Positions 36,532 through 47,120 are shown, counted from the stretch's first letter. The stretch is 64,000 nucleotides of DNA from Synechococcus sp. MU1643 (GCF_020514095.1 NZ_VTKY01000005.1:62001-126000), one strand, 5' to 3'. Program-made: numbers and translations. The notes: a model not told the origin generated them from the sequence alone.

Positions 36532-37563
36532 CTAGCAAGAGCGCTGCAACCATGGCGTAACCAATGGACGCGCGAGAGAGAGGGCACGCTCCCAACCCTC
36601 GGGCCATTGCCACAAGGCAAGCCCACGGGTTTGCGCCTCATCCAGCACAGGCATCAGCAAGCGACGAGCCACACCACCAAAGGCGATGCCAGCCGGCCGC
36701 TCCGTCGGGTGCAGGAACTCCAGCGTTGCGGCATTGGTGCCACCGGCAAGCTGAAGCGGACCCGGCGGCGCCAGACCACGCATGGCACGCCAGAGCTGAA
36801 CCGCAGCTCGCGCGGTGCCAGCGCCCACATCGCCGCTCATCGGACGCCCATCCAGCTGCCAGAGGGGTCTGTAACCGGCTTGGCGCAGGCGGGAGTAGCG
36901 ACGCCAAAGCAAACCAGCAAACTGATCGGCCTTCACGGCGTGGCCCTCCAAGCCCGAGCTCACGGCCAAGCGCCGCAGGGGAACGTTGTACTGCTGAAGG
37001 CTTTGGATCAGCGTCGAGAAGCCCTCGTCATGCCCAGACGCCGTGTGAATCTCCACAGCATCGGGCTGGATCGATTTCAGCAAGGAGATCACCTGCTCGG
37101 GTGCCAGTCGGTGGTCGCGTTCCTCAATCAAGCCATGGGGGCAAGCCGGCAAGCAGCGGCCGCAGCCATAGCAACGCTGCTGGTCGATCCCAGCAGCGGG
37201 CGGAATCGCCGCCGCCGGACAAATCCTTTCGCAGGGCCGCGGGCAGTCCGCGGGGCAGTGGTCAGGATCGAACCAGGCCTTGCGGAAGTGAGCATCGATG
37301 CCATCGCTGAGACTGACCATTAGCCAGGGGCGACGCCCTGTTTGCGACTCAGCCCAGTCCAGCCCGCGACGCGCTGCAAGGGCGACCGCTGGATCTGCAG
37401 CCACATCAACGCAATGAACACCAACAGCAGCAAAAACAGCGGTCAGATCGGCTATGGCAGGCACATCCTGGTTGCTTGCTCCACAGATGAGCTTGACCCA
37501 GCGGCCCTGATCGAGGGCCTCGTCAGGCGTCAGGCCTTCAGATATGAGGTCATCGGTTCCCAC
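36532..37563 (-). CDS. ldpA: Light-dependent period modulator LdpA (Fe-S protein)
   Basis: LdpA senses redox state and tunes circadian period in Synechococcus elongatus. The 343-residue protein has two iron-sulfur-type cysteine clusters, [14 protein letters not shown] and [12 protein letters not shown], the second followed by a ferredoxin-like fold, and the family N-terminus [18 protein letters not shown] with [12 protein letters not shown] start at GTG 37563, which overlaps ndhN by 34 nt; an in-frame ATG at 37623 would overlap further. Confidence 0.88.
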   Translation of the reverse strand: MGTDDLISEGLTPDEALDQGRWVKLICGASNQDVPAIADLTAVFAAVGVHCVDVAADPAVALAARRGLDWAESQTGRRPWLMVSLSDGIDAHFRKAWFDPDHCPADCPRPCERICPAAAIPPAAGIDQQRCYGCGRCLPACPHGLIEERDHRLAPEQVISLLKSIQPDAVEIHTASGHDEGFSTLIQSLQQYNVPLRRLAVSSGLEGHAVKADQFAGLLWRRYSRLRQAGYRPLWQLDGRPMSGDVGAGTARAAVQLWRAMRGLAPPGPLQLAGGTNAATLEFLHPTERPAGIAFGGVARRLLMPVLDEAQTRGLALWQWPEGWERALSLARPLVTPWLQRSC

Positions 37564-37991
37564 TTCAGGCTGCGAGCACCACCCATCTCCACGATGATGC
37601 GTAGACGTGGTTCGCGCTTGCAAAGATCGCAGAGGGAAAGAAGTTCGGAGCGCGACAGCACCTGGCCTTCCAGCAGCCAGAGGGCCACAGGAGCATCACC
37701 TTCAAACAGGTCGCCGAGCTGGGGAGCCACCTCCTGCACTTCTCCCACAGCAGCACCACGACCAACACTTTGGTGACCGAGATGGGGAGGACGGATGCCG
37801 TGCTTCTGGGTGAGGAACACCTCCGGATCACCAAGGCCGCGGGCTGATGTCATGCGGGTGCTGTAACCGGCACCGCGCAGACGTCTTAATAGACGCGTTT
37901 CTGCACCGCCTTCGAGCGGAGCCTGAACCGCCAGACAGCCATTGGCTTCGAGATCACGGCGAAATGCCTGACCGGTGAGAAGCAGAGGCAT
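37530..37991 (-). CDS. ndhN: NAD(P)H-quinone oxidoreductase subunit N
   Basis: NdhN is a soluble, cyanobacteria/plastid-specific subunit of the NDH-1 complex of cyclic electron flow and respiration. The 153-residue protein has the family features [15 protein letters not shown] at the start, [16 protein letters not shown], and [19 protein letters not shown] near the end. It is first in the ndhN-ldpA-ycf45 row and divergent from the ribosomal cluster. Confidence 0.93.
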   Translation of the reverse strand: MPLLLTGQAFRRDLEANGCLAVQAPLEGGAETRLLRRLRGAGYSTRMTSARGLGDPEVFLTQKHGIRPPHLGHQSVGRGAAVGEVQEVAPQLGDLFEGDAPVALWLLEGQVLSRSELLSLCDLCKREPRLRIIVEMGGARSLKWEPMTSYLKA

Positions 37992-38125
37992 GGCAGCTAC
38001 AGGGATTAAAAGGATTCTGGCAGCAGGCAGAAGGATCAGGGGAGGGGGAAGGTCGGTGTTGTAAGTTCGATGTTTGTTCTGTGTTTCTGTGCCCGTCCGC
38101 TAGCCGGGCCTCCAGTCGGCAGAAC

Positions 38126-38149
38126 AGATTCGGCGATTGCGCCGAATCT
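38126..38149 (+). promoter_or_regulatory. Hairpin in rplC leader (10-bp stem)
   Basis: AGATTCGGCG pairs exactly with CGCCGAATCT around a four-base ATTG loop. No T tract follows, so a terminator is unlikely. Confidence 0.6.
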
Positions 38150-38260
38150 CCAGGCCAGTACGGAAGCTTTCTTCGGAAATCTCCGTCGGGAAACTGCAAC
38201 AGCACATCGTGCAGATGCAAGTCCCAGCCTCGCTGCATCGTTCGCTAGCCCATTCGAATC

Positions 38261-38276
38261 AACTCCTTCGGGAGTT
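38261..38276 (+). promoter_or_regulatory. UUCG-tetraloop hairpin in rplC leader
   Basis: AACTCC and GGAGTT close a TTCG loop, an extra-stable tetraloop in RNA, about 95 nt upstream of the rplC ATG. Confidence 0.6.
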
Positions 38277-38371
38277 CCGCTTCGAACCACGTCTGCGTCC
38301 AATCGATCAGCACCTGACCCCATGCGGCTTTCCGCCTGGTGGTTGTCCACGCTGGCGCTTCCTCCCCATCC

Positions 38372-39028
38372 ATGTCCATCGGCATCCTCGGGAAGAAGCT
38401 GGGTATGTCCCAGTTCTTCGACGAGCAGGGCAGAGCTGTTCCGGTCACCTTGATCGAAGCCGGCCCCTGCCGCATCACCCAACTCAAAAACGACGACACT
38501 GACGGTTATTCCGCAGTGCAGATCGGCTTTGGCGAAACCCGCGAAAAGCTGATCAACAAGCCCGCCCAGGGTCACCTGAACAAATCCGGTGAGGGGCTTC
38601 TGCGTCATCTGCGCGAATACCGCGTCGACAGCGTTGAAGGTCTCGAACTCGGTGGAGACATTACCGTCGGCGATTTCGAAGCCGGCCAGAAGGTGGACGT
38701 CAGTGGTGACACTGTCGGCCGCGGCTTCGCTGGCTACCAGAAGCGCCACGGCTTCAGCCGGGGTCCGATGACCCACGGCTCGAAGAATCACCGCGAGCCC
38801 GGTTCGACCGGTGCCGGCACGACCCCGGGCCGCATCTATCCCGGTAAGCGGATGGCCGGTCGCTACGGCGGCAAGAAAATCACCACCCGTGGCCTGACCA
38901 TCCTCAAGGTGGACAGCGAGCACAACCTGCTGGTGGTGAAGGGATCCGTGCCCGGCAAGCCTGGTGCGCTGCTCAACATCCGCCCAGCCTTGCGCGTGGG
39001 CGCCAAGCCCGCCAAAGGAGGTAAGTGA
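38372..39028 (+). CDS. rplC: 50S ribosomal protein L3
   Basis: L3 (218 residues) is an early-assembly protein near the peptidyl transferase centre. It starts [14 protein letters not shown] and has the conserved [25 protein letters not shown] region and [14 protein letters not shown]. In this genome the cluster opens with rplC; rpsJ, which precedes it in E. coli, is not here. The last codons contain AAGGAGGT, a full Shine-Dalgarno for rplD, whose ATG shares one base with the rplC stop. Confidence 0.98.
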   Translation: MSIGILGKKLGMSQFFDEQGRAVPVTLIEAGPCRITQLKNDDTDGYSAVQIGFGETREKLINKPAQGHLNKSGEGLLRHLREYRVDSVEGLELGGDITVGDFEAGQKVDVSGDTVGRGFAGYQKRHGFSRGPMTHGSKNHREPGSTGAGTTPGRIYPGKRMAGRYGGKKITTRGLTILKVDSEHNLLVVKGSVPGKPGALLNIRPALRVGAKPAKGGK

Positions 39029-39663
39029 TGGCCAATTGTGTCGTTCGTGATTGGCAGGGCAAGGAAGCCGGCAAGGCAACCCTGGACCTGAAGGTGGCCA
39101 AAGAGACCACCGCCGTTGATCTCATGCATCGGGCTGTTCTGCGTCAGCAGGCCCATGCACGACAAGGAACCGCCAGCACCCTCACCCGTTCAGAAGTGCG
39201 TGGTGGTGGTCGCAAGCCCTACAAGCAGAAAGGAACTGGTCGGGCCCGTCAGGGCTCCATCCGGACTCCCCTGAAGCCCGGCGGCGGCATCATCTTTGGA
39301 CCCAAACCCCGCACGTACAACCTTGCGATGAACCGCAAGGAGCGTCGTCTGGCCCTGCGCACTGCGCTGATGGCCCGCATTGACGATGTGACCGTCGTGA
39401 AGGACTTCGCTACTGCGCTGGAGGCCCCCAAGACCCGTGAAATCACGGATGCTCTGGGACGCCTCGGTGTCGCGGCCGGCTCCAAGGTGCTCATCGTTCT
39501 GACGAACCCCTCCGATGTTGTGCGCCGTTCCGTGCGCAACCTGGAGAAAGTCAAGTTGATCTCTGCAGATCAGCTGAACGTCTTCGACCTGCTCCACGCC
39601 AATGCTCTGGTGCTTGGCGAGGAAGCTCTCGCAACCATCCAGGAGGTCTACGGCGATGACTGA
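39028..39663 (+). CDS. rplD: 50S ribosomal protein L4
   Basis: L4 (211 residues) reaches into the exit tunnel with its loop, here [19 protein letters not shown]. In E. coli L4 also represses its own operon. The start is ATG 39028 (TGATG with rplC), preceded by AAGGAGGT. The 3' end overlaps rplW by eight bases. Confidence 0.97.
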   Translation: MANCVVRDWQGKEAGKATLDLKVAKETTAVDLMHRAVLRQQAHARQGTASTLTRSEVRGGGRKPYKQKGTGRARQGSIRTPLKPGGGIIFGPKPRTYNLAMNRKERRLALRTALMARIDDVTVVKDFATALEAPKTREITDALGRLGVAAGSKVLIVLTNPSDVVRRSVRNLEKVKLISADQLNVFDLLHANALVLGEEALATIQEVYGDD

Positions 39664-39958
39664 ACGTTTCCAAGGACGCCTGGCGGATGTGATCCGCCGT
39701 CCCCTGATCACCGAGAAGGCCACCCGCGCCCTCGAAATCAACCAGTACACCTTCGAGGTAGACCACCGCGCCGCGAAGCCCGACATCAAGGCCGCCATTG
39801 AGCAGCTCTTCGATGTGAAGGTCACCGGCATCAGCACCATGAATCCCCCGCGACGCTCCCGTCGCATGGGTCGCTTCGCCGGCAAACGTGCCCAAGTGAA
39901 GAAAGCCGTGGTGCGCCTGGCGGAGGGCAACTCGATCCAACTCTTCCCTGAGTCCTGA
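39656..39958 (+). CDS. rplW: 50S ribosomal protein L23
   Basis: L23 (100 residues) lies at the tunnel exit and docks trigger factor and SRP. It shows [15 protein letters not shown] and [19 protein letters not shown]. An AGGAGGT inside the end of rplD lies eight bases before ATG 39656; a longer upstream frame is a shadow of rplD. Confidence 0.96.
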   Translation: MTERFQGRLADVIRRPLITEKATRALEINQYTFEVDHRAAKPDIKAAIEQLFDVKVTGISTMNPPRRSRRMGRFAGKRAQVKKAVVRLAEGNSIQLFPES

Positions 39959-39973
39959 GGGGTCTGAATCGTC

Positions 39974-40837
39974 ATGGCAATCCGTAATTTCCGCCCCTAC
40001 ACCCCCGGTACCCGCACCCGGGTGGTCACTGATTTCAGTGAGATCACCAGCCGCAAGCCGGAGCGGACCCTGGTGGTGGCTAAACACCGCCGAAAGGGTC
40101 GCAACAACCGCGGTGTGATCACCTGCCGCCACCGTGGTGGTGGCCACAAGCGCCTCTACCGCGTGGTTGATTTCCGTCGCAATAAGCACGGTGTCCCCGC
40201 CAAGGTGGCCGCAATTCACTACGACCCGCACCGCAACGCGCGTCTGGCACTGCTCTTCTACGCCGATGGCGAGAAGCGCTACATCCTGGCTCCCGCAGGA
40301 GTTCAGGTGGGTCAGACCGTGGTCTCCGGCCCTGATGCCCCGATCGAGAACGGCAATGCCATGCCGTTGTCCTCGGTGCCCCTTGGTTCGGCTGTTCACT
40401 GCGTTGAGCTCTACGCCGGTCGTGGCGGCCAGATGGTCCGGACCGCCGGTGCCAGCGCCCAGGTGATGGCAAAAGAAGGCGACTACGTCGCTCTGAAGCT
40501 GCCCTCCACCGAGGTGCGCCTGGTTCGCCGCGAGTGCTACGCCACCCTCGGCGAGGTCGGCAACTCCGAAATGCGCAACACCAGCCTGGGCAAGGCCGGT
40601 CGTCGCCGCTGGCTCGGACGTCGTCCTCAGGTTCGAGGCAGTGTGATGAACCCCTGCGATCACCCCCACGGTGGTGGTGAGGGTCGTGCACCGATCGGCC
40701 GTTCCGGCCCGGTGACCCCCTGGGGCAAACCCGCCCTGGGTCTCAAGACCCGCAAGCGGAACAAACCCAGCAACCAATACGTTCTCCGGAAGCGTCGCAA
40801 GACCTCCAAGCGGAGCCGTGGCGGACGCGATTCCTGA
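39974..40837 (+). CDS. rplB: 50S ribosomal protein L2
   Basis: L2 (287 residues) supports the peptidyl transferase centre. It has [17 protein letters not shown], the essential histidine region [20 protein letters not shown] and the basic end [16 protein letters not shown]. It lies 15 nt after rplW. Confidence 0.98.
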   Translation: MAIRNFRPYTPGTRTRVVTDFSEITSRKPERTLVVAKHRRKGRNNRGVITCRHRGGGHKRLYRVVDFRRNKHGVPAKVAAIHYDPHRNARLALLFYADGEKRYILAPAGVQVGQTVVSGPDAPIENGNAMPLSSVPLGSAVHCVELYAGRGGQMVRTAGASAQVMAKEGDYVALKLPSTEVRLVRRECYATLGEVGNSEMRNTSLGKAGRRRWLGRRPQVRGSVMNPCDHPHGGGEGRAPIGRSGPVTPWGKPALGLKTRKRNKPSNQYVLRKRRKTSKRSRGGRDS

Positions 40838-40872
40838 TGCAATCCATCACTTTGCCGCTTGCTTAAACCGTT

Positions 40873-41148
40873 ATGGGACGTTCACTCAAAAAAGGTCCGT
40901 TTATTGCCGACAGCCTGCTTCGCAAGGTTGAAAAGCAGAACGACAACGACGACAAGTCTGTGATCAAGACCTGGTCACGGGCTTCCACAATCCTGCCGAT
41001 GATGATCGGCCACACGATCGCGGTTCACAACGGCCGCACCCATGTGCCGGTGTTTATCACCGAGCAAATGGTGGGTCACAAGCTGGGAGAGTTCGCTCCC
41101 ACCCGCACCTTCAAGGGCCACATCAGAGACAAGAAAGGAGGCCGCTAA
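40873..41148 (+). CDS. rpsS: 30S ribosomal protein S19
   Basis: S19 (91 residues) sits in the 30S head with S13 near the A-site tRNA. It begins [16 protein letters not shown] and has [20 protein letters not shown] and [21 protein letters not shown] in its last codons serves as the ribosome-binding site of rplV three bases after the stop. Confidence 0.97.
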   Translation: MGRSLKKGPFIADSLLRKVEKQNDNDDKSVIKTWSRASTILPMMIGHTIAVHNGRTHVPVFITEQMVGHKLGEFAPTRTFKGHIRDKKGGR

Positions 41149-41151
41149 TCC

Positions 41152-41517
41152 ATGACATCGTCAACCCCAACGGCACCCACTGCCCAGGCTCACGGCCGCT
41201 TCATCCGAGGCTCCGTGTCAAAGGTGCGCCGTGTGCTCGACCAAATCCGTGGCCGCACCTACCGCGACGCGCTGATCATGCTCGAGTTCATGCCCTACCG
41301 CTCCACCGGCCCGATCACCAAGGTGCTCCGGTCTGCGGTGGCCAACGCTGAGCACAACCTCGGTCTTGACCCCTCTTCTCTGGTGATCTTGAGCGCCAGC
41401 GCTGACATGGGCCCCTCCATGAAGCGCTATCGCCCCCGCGCCCAAGGCCGGGCTTTCCAGATCAAGAAACAGACCTGCCACATCAGCATTGCTGTGGCGG
41501 CTCAGACCGATTCCTGA
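41152..41517 (+). CDS. rplV: 50S ribosomal protein L22
   Basis: L22 (121 residues) lines the exit tunnel. Conserved parts are [33 protein letters not shown] and the loop/strand [23 protein letters not shown] ~15-residue N-terminal extension precedes the core. It starts three bases after rpsS. Confidence 0.97.
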   Translation: MTSSTPTAPTAQAHGRFIRGSVSKVRRVLDQIRGRTYRDALIMLEFMPYRSTGPITKVLRSAVANAEHNLGLDPSSLVILSASADMGPSMKRYRPRAQGRAFQIKKQTCHISIAVAAQTDS

Positions 41518-41537
41518 CCCCCGAGGACTCTGACCCA

Positions 41538-42266
41538 ATGGGACACAAAATCAACCCAACCGGTCTGCGCCTGGGGATCACCCAGGAACACCGGTCACGC
41601 TGGTACGCCTCCAGCAAAAACTATCCGGCCCTCCTTCAGGAGGATGACCGGATTCGCAAGTTCATCCACAAGAAGTACGGCTCCGCCGGCATCAGCGATG
41701 TGCTGATCGCCCGTAAGGCCGACCAACTTGAAGTTGAACTCAAGACCGCACGCCCTGGTGTGCTGGTCGGCCGTCAAGGCAGCGGCATCGAAGACCTTCG
41801 TTCTGGCATTCAGAAGACCGTCGGCGACTCCAGTCGTCAGGTGCGGATCAATGTTGTCGAGGTCGAACGCGTCGACGGTGATGCATTCCTGCTTGCCGAG
41901 TACATCGCCCAGCAGCTGGAGAAGCGTGTGGCCTTCCGCCGCACGATCCGCATGGCTGTGCAGCGCGCTCAGCGTGCCGGCGTTCTGGGTCTGAAGATCC
42001 AGGTGTCCGGTCGCCTGAACGGTGCTGAGATTGCTCGGACGGAATGGACCCGTGAGGGTCGGGTGCCTCTGCATACCCTGCGTGCCGACATCGACTACGC
42101 CACCAAGGTGGCCAGCACGACCTACGGCGTGCTCGGCATCAAGGTGTGGGTGTTCAAGGGCGAGGTGCTGAGCGAACAGGCTCAGCCCATGCCGGTGGGA
42201 GCCGCCCCCCGGCGCCGGGCCAGCCGTCGGCCCCAACAGTTCGAAGACCGCTCCAACGAGGGTTGA
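41538..42266 (+). CDS. rpsC: 30S ribosomal protein S3
   Basis: S3 (242 residues) lies at the mRNA entry site. It begins [14 protein letters not shown], has the KH-domain section [12 protein letters not shown] and the C-terminal [13 protein letters not shown] variable basic tail of ~25 residues ends the protein. Confidence 0.97.
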   Translation: MGHKINPTGLRLGITQEHRSRWYASSKNYPALLQEDDRIRKFIHKKYGSAGISDVLIARKADQLEVELKTARPGVLVGRQGSGIEDLRSGIQKTVGDSSRQVRINVVEVERVDGDAFLLAEYIAQQLEKRVAFRRTIRMAVQRAQRAGVLGLKIQVSGRLNGAEIARTEWTREGRVPLHTLRADIDYATKVASTTYGVLGIKVWVFKGEVLSEQAQPMPVGAAPRRRASRRPQQFEDRSNEG

Positions 42267-42282
42267 ACAGGAGGCCTGAACC

Positions 42283-42759
42283 ATGCTGAGTCCAAAACGC
42301 GTCAAATTCCGTAAGCAGCAGCGAGGCCGCATGCGCGGCGTCGCCACCCGGGGCAACACCATTGCCTTCGGACAGTTCGCGCTGCAGGCACAGGAATGTG
42401 GCTGGATCACCTCGCGCCAGATCGAGGCCAGCCGTCGTGCCATGACCCGCTACGTCAAGCGTGGCGGAAAAATCTGGATCCGGATCTTCCCCGACAAGCC
42501 AGTCACTATGCGCGCTGCCGAAACCCGGATGGGTTCCGGTAAGGGCAACCCAGAATTCTGGGTTGCGGTGATCAAGCCCGGCCGGATCCTGTTCGAGATG
42601 GGCGGTGATGAAATCACCCCCGAAATCGCCAAGGAAGCTATGCGCCTCGCGCAATACAAGCTTCCCGTGAAGACCAAGTTCATCCAGCTGGATGAGCAGG
42701 AGAAGTCAGCTGGTGCCAAGGCTCCGGCAGCTTCTGAAGCCGTCACCGTGGAGTCCTGA
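42283..42759 (+). CDS. rplP: 50S ribosomal protein L16
   Basis: L16 (158 residues) contacts A-site tRNA. It begins [19 protein letters not shown] and has [14 protein letters not shown] and [14 protein letters not shown]. Its C-terminal extension ([20 protein letters not shown]) makes it about 20 residues longer than the E. coli protein. AGGAGG lies nine bases before the ATG. Confidence 0.97.
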   Translation: MLSPKRVKFRKQQRGRMRGVATRGNTIAFGQFALQAQECGWITSRQIEASRRAMTRYVKRGGKIWIRIFPDKPVTMRAAETRMGSGKGNPEFWVAVIKPGRILFEMGGDEITPEIAKEAMRLAQYKLPVKTKFIQLDEQEKSAGAKAPAASEAVTVES

Positions 42760-42761
42760 CC

Positions 42762-42971
42762 ATGGCCCGTCCTAACGCCGCCGATGTGCGCAGCCTGTCC
42801 GATTCGGACATCAACGAACAGATCGATGGCCTGCGCCGCGAACTGTTCCAACTCCGTTTCGAGCAGGCCACGCGCCAGCTCGCTAATACGCACCGTTTCA
42901 AAGAGGTCCGCATCAAGCTGGCCCAGCTGCTGACGGTGCAGTCGGAGCGCCAGCGCTCCACCGCCTCCTGA
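42762..42971 (+). CDS. rpmC: 50S ribosomal protein L29
   Basis: L29 (69 residues) is a helical hairpin next to L23 at the tunnel exit. [20 protein letters not shown] and [19 protein letters not shown] mark the two helices. It begins two bases after rplP. Confidence 0.95.
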   Translation: MARPNAADVRSLSDSDINEQIDGLRRELFQLRFEQATRQLANTHRFKEVRIKLAQLLTVQSERQRSTAS

Positions 42972-42988
42972 TCCCCCACTCCGTAACC

Positions 42989-43285
42989 ATGGCAGTCAAG
43001 GAAAGGATCGGCACCGTCGTCAGCGACAAGATGGAAAAAACGGTGGTGGTCGCGGTGGAAAGCCGCTTCCCACACCCCATCTATCAAAAGACGGTCAGCC
43101 GTACCACCCGTTACAAGGCTCACGACGAAGACAACACTTGTCGCGTCGGTGACCGCGTTCGCATCACTGAAACCCGTCCGATGAGCCGCCAGAAGCGGTG
43201 GGCCATCGCCGAGGTTCTCAGCCACAGCCCCAAGGCTGCAGCTGAGGAAGCCAACAAGGCTGAAGCTCAGGAGGTGAAGCAGTGA
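42989..43285 (+). CDS. rpsQ: 30S ribosomal protein S17
   Basis: S17 (98 residues) is an OB-fold primary 16S rRNA binder. It has [37 protein letters not shown] and [18 protein letters not shown]. The acidic Ala/Glu-rich tail extends past the bacterial core. The stop overlaps the GTG start of rplN. Confidence 0.96.
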   Translation: MAVKERIGTVVSDKMEKTVVVAVESRFPHPIYQKTVSRTTRYKAHDEDNTCRVGDRVRITETRPMSRQKRWAIAEVLSHSPKAAAEEANKAEAQEVKQ

Positions 43286-43647
43286 TCCAGCAGGAGTCCT
43301 ACCTCACCGTTGCCGACAACAGCGGCGCCAAGCGCATCCAGTGCATTCGCGTCCTCGGCACCAACCGTCGCTATGCCCACGTGGGCGACGTAATCGTTGC
43401 CGCCGTCAAGGATGCCGCCCCCAACATGGGCGTCAAAAAGTCCGACGTGGTGAAGGCCGTTGTGGTGCGCACCAAAGCCACCATGCGTCGTGAAACCGGA
43501 AACTCGATCCGGTTCGACGACAACGCCGCCGTCATCATCAACGACGACAAAAACCCGAAAGGTACCCGCGTCTTCGGACCGGTTGCCCGTGAGCTGCGTG
43601 AGCGCAGCTTCACCAAAATCGTGTCCCTCGCTCCGGAGGTGATCTGA
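43282..43647 (+). CDS. rplN: 50S ribosomal protein L14
   Basis: L14 (121 residues) forms an intersubunit bridge. It has [36 protein letters not shown] and [15 protein letters not shown]. The start is GTG 43282, overlapping the rpsQ stop by four bases and preceded by AGGAGGTGAAGCA. Confidence 0.97.
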   Translation: MIQQESYLTVADNSGAKRIQCIRVLGTNRRYAHVGDVIVAAVKDAAPNMGVKKSDVVKAVVVRTKATMRRETGNSIRFDDNAAVIINDDKNPKGTRVFGPVARELRERSFTKIVSLAPEVI

Positions 43648-43649
43648 CT

Positions 43650-44006
43650 ATGGCGACTGCAACCACCAAGGCCAAGTCCACCGAGCGCATCAAAATGCGC
43701 ATCCGCAAGGGAGACACCGTTCAGGTGATCGCCGGCAAGGACAAGGGCAAGACCGGTGCCGTTCTGCGCACCCTGCCCAACGAGAACCGCGTCGTCGTGG
43801 AGGGCGTGAACATGCGCACCCGCCACGAAAAGCCCACCCAAGAGGGCGAGACAGGCCGCATCGTGACGGAGGAAGCTTCCCTGCATGCCTCCAACGTGAT
43901 GTTGTATTCCACCGATAAAAAGGTGGCAAGCCGCGTTGAAATCGTCGTCGAGAAGGACGGCACCAAGAAGCGCCGGCTCAAGAAAACCGGTGAAGTCATC
44001 GACTGA
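43650..44006 (+). CDS. rplX: 50S ribosomal protein L24
   Basis: L24 (118 residues) initiates 50S assembly. The KOW motif is in [21 protein letters not shown], followed by [20 protein letters not shown] in the last codons of rplN is its ribosome-binding site. Confidence 0.96.
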   Translation: MATATTKAKSTERIKMRIRKGDTVQVIAGKDKGKTGAVLRTLPNENRVVVEGVNMRTRHEKPTQEGETGRIVTEEASLHASNVMLYSTDKKVASRVEIVVEKDGTKKRRLKKTGEVID

Positions 44007-44046
44007 TCCCGACTTCTGACCACGCCCAGAAGCACCCCAACCCGTT

Positions 44047-44586
44047 ATGTCACTCAAGAAGCGCTACCGGGAGACCATCCAGCCCAAGCTGCAGAAGGAT
44101 CTCTCCCTCACCAACATCCATGAAGTCCCCAAGGTGCTGAAAGTCACCGTTAACCGGGGTCTCGGCGAAGCCGCCGCCAATGCCAAGTCTCTTGAGGCTT
44201 CGGTGAATGAGCTGGCGCAGATCACCGGCCAAAAGGTCGTTGTGACCCGTGCCAAAAAAGCCATCGCTGGCTTCAAGATTCGGCAGGGCATGCCGATCGG
44301 CTGTGCCGTCACCCTCCGTGGTGATCGGATGTATGCCTTCCTCGAGCGCCTGATCAACCTGGCGCTGCCCCGCATTCGCGACTTCCGCGGGGTCAGCCCC
44401 AAGAGTTTCGATGGCCGCGGCAATTACACCCTTGGGGTGCGCGAACAGATCATTTTCCCTGAGATCTCCTTCGACAAGATCGATGCGATCCGGGGCATGG
44501 ACATCACCATCGTGACCACTGCCCGTTCGGACGAAGAGGGCCGGGCCCTCCTCCGCGAGATGGGAATGCCGTTCCAGAGCAACTGA
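44047..44586 (+). CDS. rplE: 50S ribosomal protein L5
   Basis: L5 (179 residues) binds 5S rRNA and bridges to S13. It has [37 protein letters not shown] and [12 protein letters not shown] with [16 protein letters not shown]. rpsH, not rpsN, follows: the S14 gene that lies here in E. coli is missing. Confidence 0.97.
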   Translation: MSLKKRYRETIQPKLQKDLSLTNIHEVPKVLKVTVNRGLGEAAANAKSLEASVNELAQITGQKVVVTRAKKAIAGFKIRQGMPIGCAVTLRGDRMYAFLERLINLALPRIRDFRGVSPKSFDGRGNYTLGVREQIIFPEISFDKIDAIRGMDITIVTTARSDEEGRALLREMGMPFQSN

Positions 44587-44605
44587 GCCCTCCCCGTCGA
44601 CACCT

Positions 44606-45007
44606 ATGGCCAACCACGACCCCATTTCCGACATGCTCACCCGCATTCGCAATGCGAGTGAGAAACGTCACGAAACCACCAAGATCCCCGCTTCGCGGAT
44701 GACCCGCAGCATCGCCAAGGTGCTGCAACAGGAGGGCTTCATCTCCGAGATCAGCGAGCAGGGTGAAGGCGTTCGCACCGAACTGGTGCTCGCCCTCAAG
44801 TACAGCGGCAAGCACAGGCTGCCCACCATCCGCTCCATGCAGCGGGTCAGCAAGCCCGGTCTCCGCATATACAAGAACACTCGCGGCCTGCCCAAAGTCC
44901 TCGGCGGACTGGGTGTGGCGATCATCTCCACCTCCAAGGGTGTGATGAGCGACCGCGACGCCCGCCGTGAGGGCGTCGGTGGCGAAGTGCTCTGTTACGT
45001 CTACTGA
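44606..45007 (+). CDS. rpsH: 30S ribosomal protein S8
   Basis: S8 (133 residues) binds the central domain of 16S rRNA. It begins [18 protein letters not shown] and ends with [43 protein letters not shown] is the family core. Confidence 0.97.
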   Translation: MANHDPISDMLTRIRNASEKRHETTKIPASRMTRSIAKVLQQEGFISEISEQGEGVRTELVLALKYSGKHRLPTIRSMQRVSKPGLRIYKNTRGLPKVLGGLGVAIISTSKGVMSDRDARREGVGGEVLCYVY

Positions 45008-45021
45008 TCCGGAGCTGAACC

Positions 45022-45561
45022 ATGTCACGAATCGGCAAAAACCCCGTTCCCGTCCCTGAAAAGGTCACCGTTTCCCTCGACGGCCTCACCGTCAAGGTGA
45101 AAGGGCCCAAAGGCGAGCTGGAGCGCACCCTTCCTGATGGCGTCAGCGTCAGCCAGGACAACAACACCATCGTGGTCTCCCCCACGAGCACCAAGCGCAT
45201 CTCCCGTGAGCGCCACGGCCTGAGCCGCACCCTTGTCGCCAACATGATCGAGGGTGTCAACAACGGCTACAGCAAGTCCCTGGAGATCGTCGGCGTGGGC
45301 TCCCGTGCCCAGGTCAAAGGCAAAACCCTCGTGGTGAGTGCTGGCTACAGCCACCCCGTCGAGATGGAAGCACCTGAGGGCATCACCTTCAAGGTGGAGA
45401 ACAACACCAAGGTGATTGTCTCCGGAATCGATAAGGAGCTGGTGGGCAACGAAGCCGCCAAGGTCCGCGCCATCCGCCCCCCCGAGCCTTACAAGGGCAA
45501 GGGCATCAAGTACGAGGGCGAGCGCATCCTGCGCAAGGCAGGCAAGTCCGGCAAGAAATAA
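45022..45561 (+). CDS. rplF: 50S ribosomal protein L6
   Basis: L6 (179 residues) has two related domains near the factor-binding site. It begins [17 protein letters not shown] and has [13 protein letters not shown] and the C-terminal [19 protein letters not shown]. It lies 14 nt after rpsH. Confidence 0.97.
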   Translation: MSRIGKNPVPVPEKVTVSLDGLTVKVKGPKGELERTLPDGVSVSQDNNTIVVSPTSTKRISRERHGLSRTLVANMIEGVNNGYSKSLEIVGVGSRAQVKGKTLVVSAGYSHPVEMEAPEGITFKVENNTKVIVSGIDKELVGNEAAKVRAIRPPEPYKGKGIKYEGERILRKAGKSGKK

Positions 45562-45594
45562 GCCTTGTCCTGACGTTCCTACCCTTCATCCACC

Positions 45595-45963
45595 ATGTCC
45601 CAACTGTCCCGCAAACAGCAGACGCAGAAACGCCACCGGCGTCTGCGTCGTCACATCACCGGAACCTCAGACCGTCCGCGGCTGGCCGTGTTCCGCTCCA
45701 ACAACCACATCTACGCCCAGGTCATCGACGACGCGGCCCAGAGCACACTGTGCTCAGCCTCCACCGTTGACAAGGAGCTGCGTGCCGGCCTCAAGGCTCC
45801 GGCTGGCGGCTGCGACGCCTCTGTCGCCGTCGGCGAACTGGTCGCCAAGCGCGCCATTGCCAAAGGCATCCAGCAGGTGGTGTTCGACCGCGGCGGAAAT
45901 CTGTACCACGGCCGGATTAAAGCCCTCGCCGATGCCGCCCGGGAAGCGGGCCTTCAGTTCTGA
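45595..45963 (+). CDS. rplR: 50S ribosomal protein L18
   Basis: L18 (122 residues) binds 5S rRNA with L5. It has the basic N-terminus [38 protein letters not shown] and [26 protein letters not shown], partly given here as the conserved end of the family. Confidence 0.96.
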   Translation: MSQLSRKQQTQKRHRRLRRHITGTSDRPRLAVFRSNNHIYAQVIDDAAQSTLCSASTVDKELRAGLKAPAGGCDASVAVGELVAKRAIAKGIQQVVFDRGGNLYHGRIKALADAAREAGLQF

Positions 45964-45977
45964 TTCCTGCTTAACCC

Positions 45978-46622
45978 ATGACAGATTCCTCCCCCCAATC
46001 CAATCCCAACGCCGTACCGGGTGCAGCCGACGTTCCAGCGGCAGCCGAAGGGCAGCAGCATCAGGAACAGCGCCGCGGCCGTGGCGACCGTGACGGTCGT
46101 CGTGGCGACCGGCGTGGTGGTCGTCGCGGCCAAGAGCGCGACTCCGAATGGCAAGAGCGCGTGGTTCAGATCCGCCGCGTCTCCAAAACCGTCAAAGGCG
46201 GCAAGAAGATGAGCTTCCGGGCCATCGTTGTCGTCGGCAACGAGAAAGGCCAGGTCGGCGTTGGCGTCGGCAAGGCAGGTGATGTGATCGGTGCTGTCCG
46301 CAAGGGTGTTGCCGATGGCAAAAAGCACCTCGTCAAGGTGCCGCTGACCCGTCACAACTCCATCCCGACCATCTCCAATGGTCGTGACGGTGCTGCGAGC
46401 GTGCTCATCCGCCCTGCAGCGCCTGGTACCGGTGTGATCGCTGGCGGTTCAATCCGCACAGTGCTCGAACTCGCTGGCATCAAGAATGTCCTGGCCAAGC
46501 GTCTGGGCAGCAAGACCCCCCTGAACAATGCACGGGCTGCCATGGTGGCCCTGTCGCTTCTCCGCACCCATAAGGAGACGGCCAAGGAACGGGGAATCTC
46601 CCTCGAACAGATCTATTCCTGA
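45978..46622 (+). CDS. rpsE: 30S ribosomal protein S5 with Arg/Gly-rich N-terminal extension
   Basis: S5 acts in decoding fidelity at the mRNA entry pore. The core (about residue 58 on) has [38 protein letters not shown] and [20 protein letters not shown]. The 214-residue protein is ~45 residues longer than E. coli S5 because of an N-terminal part with a dense run [20 protein letters not shown]. Such tails may contact rRNA or mRNA; this is inference. No rpmD follows. Confidence 0.96.
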   Translation: MTDSSPQSNPNAVPGAADVPAAAEGQQHQEQRRGRGDRDGRRGDRRGGRRGQERDSEWQERVVQIRRVSKTVKGGKKMSFRAIVVVGNEKGQVGVGVGKAGDVIGAVRKGVADGKKHLVKVPLTRHNSIPTISNGRDGAASVLIRPAAPGTGVIAGGSIRTVLELAGIKNVLAKRLGSKTPLNNARAAMVALSLLRTHKETAKERGISLEQIYS

Positions 46623-46628
46623 TTCGCG

Positions 46629-47084
46629 ATGACTCTCCGACTCGATTCCCTCAAATCAAACAAGGGCGCTCGTCGCCGCAAACTGCGCAAGGGCCGCGGC
46701 ATCGCTGCCGGTCAGGGCGCCAGCTGCGGCTTCGGTATGCGCGGCCAGAAATCCCGCTCGGGTCGCCCCACGCGCCCCGGTTTCGAGGGTGGCCAAATGC
46801 CTCTTTACCGCCGGGTGCCGAAGCTGAAGCACTTCCCCCTGGTCAATCCCAAGCACTTCACCGTGCTCAACGTCTCGGCATTGAACGACCTGAAGGACGG
46901 CAGCTCCGTCAACTTGGATTCCCTAGTTAAGGACGGCATCGTGACCAGCCCCAAGCATCCGCTGAAGATGCTCGGCAACGGTGAACTGAAAGCCCAAAAG
47001 CTGACAGTGCAAGCCGCGGCGTTCACAGCATCCGCCCGCACCAAGATCGAAGCCGCAGGTGGCACCTGCGAAATCCTCGACTAA
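46629..47084 (+). CDS. rplO: 50S ribosomal protein L15
   Basis: L15 (151 residues) is an assembly-central 50S protein. It has [40 protein letters not shown] and a C-terminal [19 protein letters not shown]. It begins six bases after rpsE; L30 is absent between them. secY follows after 104 nt that contain a putative hairpin. Confidence 0.96.
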   Translation: MTLRLDSLKSNKGARRRKLRKGRGIAAGQGASCGFGMRGQKSRSGRPTRPGFEGGQMPLYRRVPKLKHFPLVNPKHFTVLNVSALNDLKDGSSVNLDSLVKDGIVTSPKHPLKMLGNGELKAQKLTVQAAAFTASARTKIEAAGGTCEILD

Positions 47085-47120
47085 TCAAGGGCTCGCCCCC
47101 AAGTCAGCCCTAGGGTCTGA

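Larger units (their letters stand above)
37992..38371. promoter_or_regulatory. Structured leader / promoter region of the ribosomal protein cluster
   Basis: This 380-nt spacer between ndhN (leftward) and rplC (rightward) has no gene I can support. It must carry both promoters. Two clear hairpins are described separately, and more pairing is likely (for example TTCGAA-type complements around 38254 and 38280). No ribosome-binding site precedes the rplC ATG. The structure could be an autoregulatory ribosomal-protein leader, which is inference. Confidence 0.5.

Noticed and set aside
38036-39079. 347-codon minus-strand frame across the rplC leader and rplC
   Set aside because: It is antisense to L3 and composed of shadow sequence; the leader part is better explained as non-coding RNA structure.
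39551-40777. 408-codon open frame on the minus strand across rplD, rplW and rplB
   Set aside because: It lies opposite three certain ribosomal genes and has low-complexity Gly/Ala/His/Thr composition of a high-GC shadow.
41595-42443. 282-codon minus-strand frame opposite rpsC and rplP
   Set aside because: It is antisense to certain ribosomal genes, with no domain.
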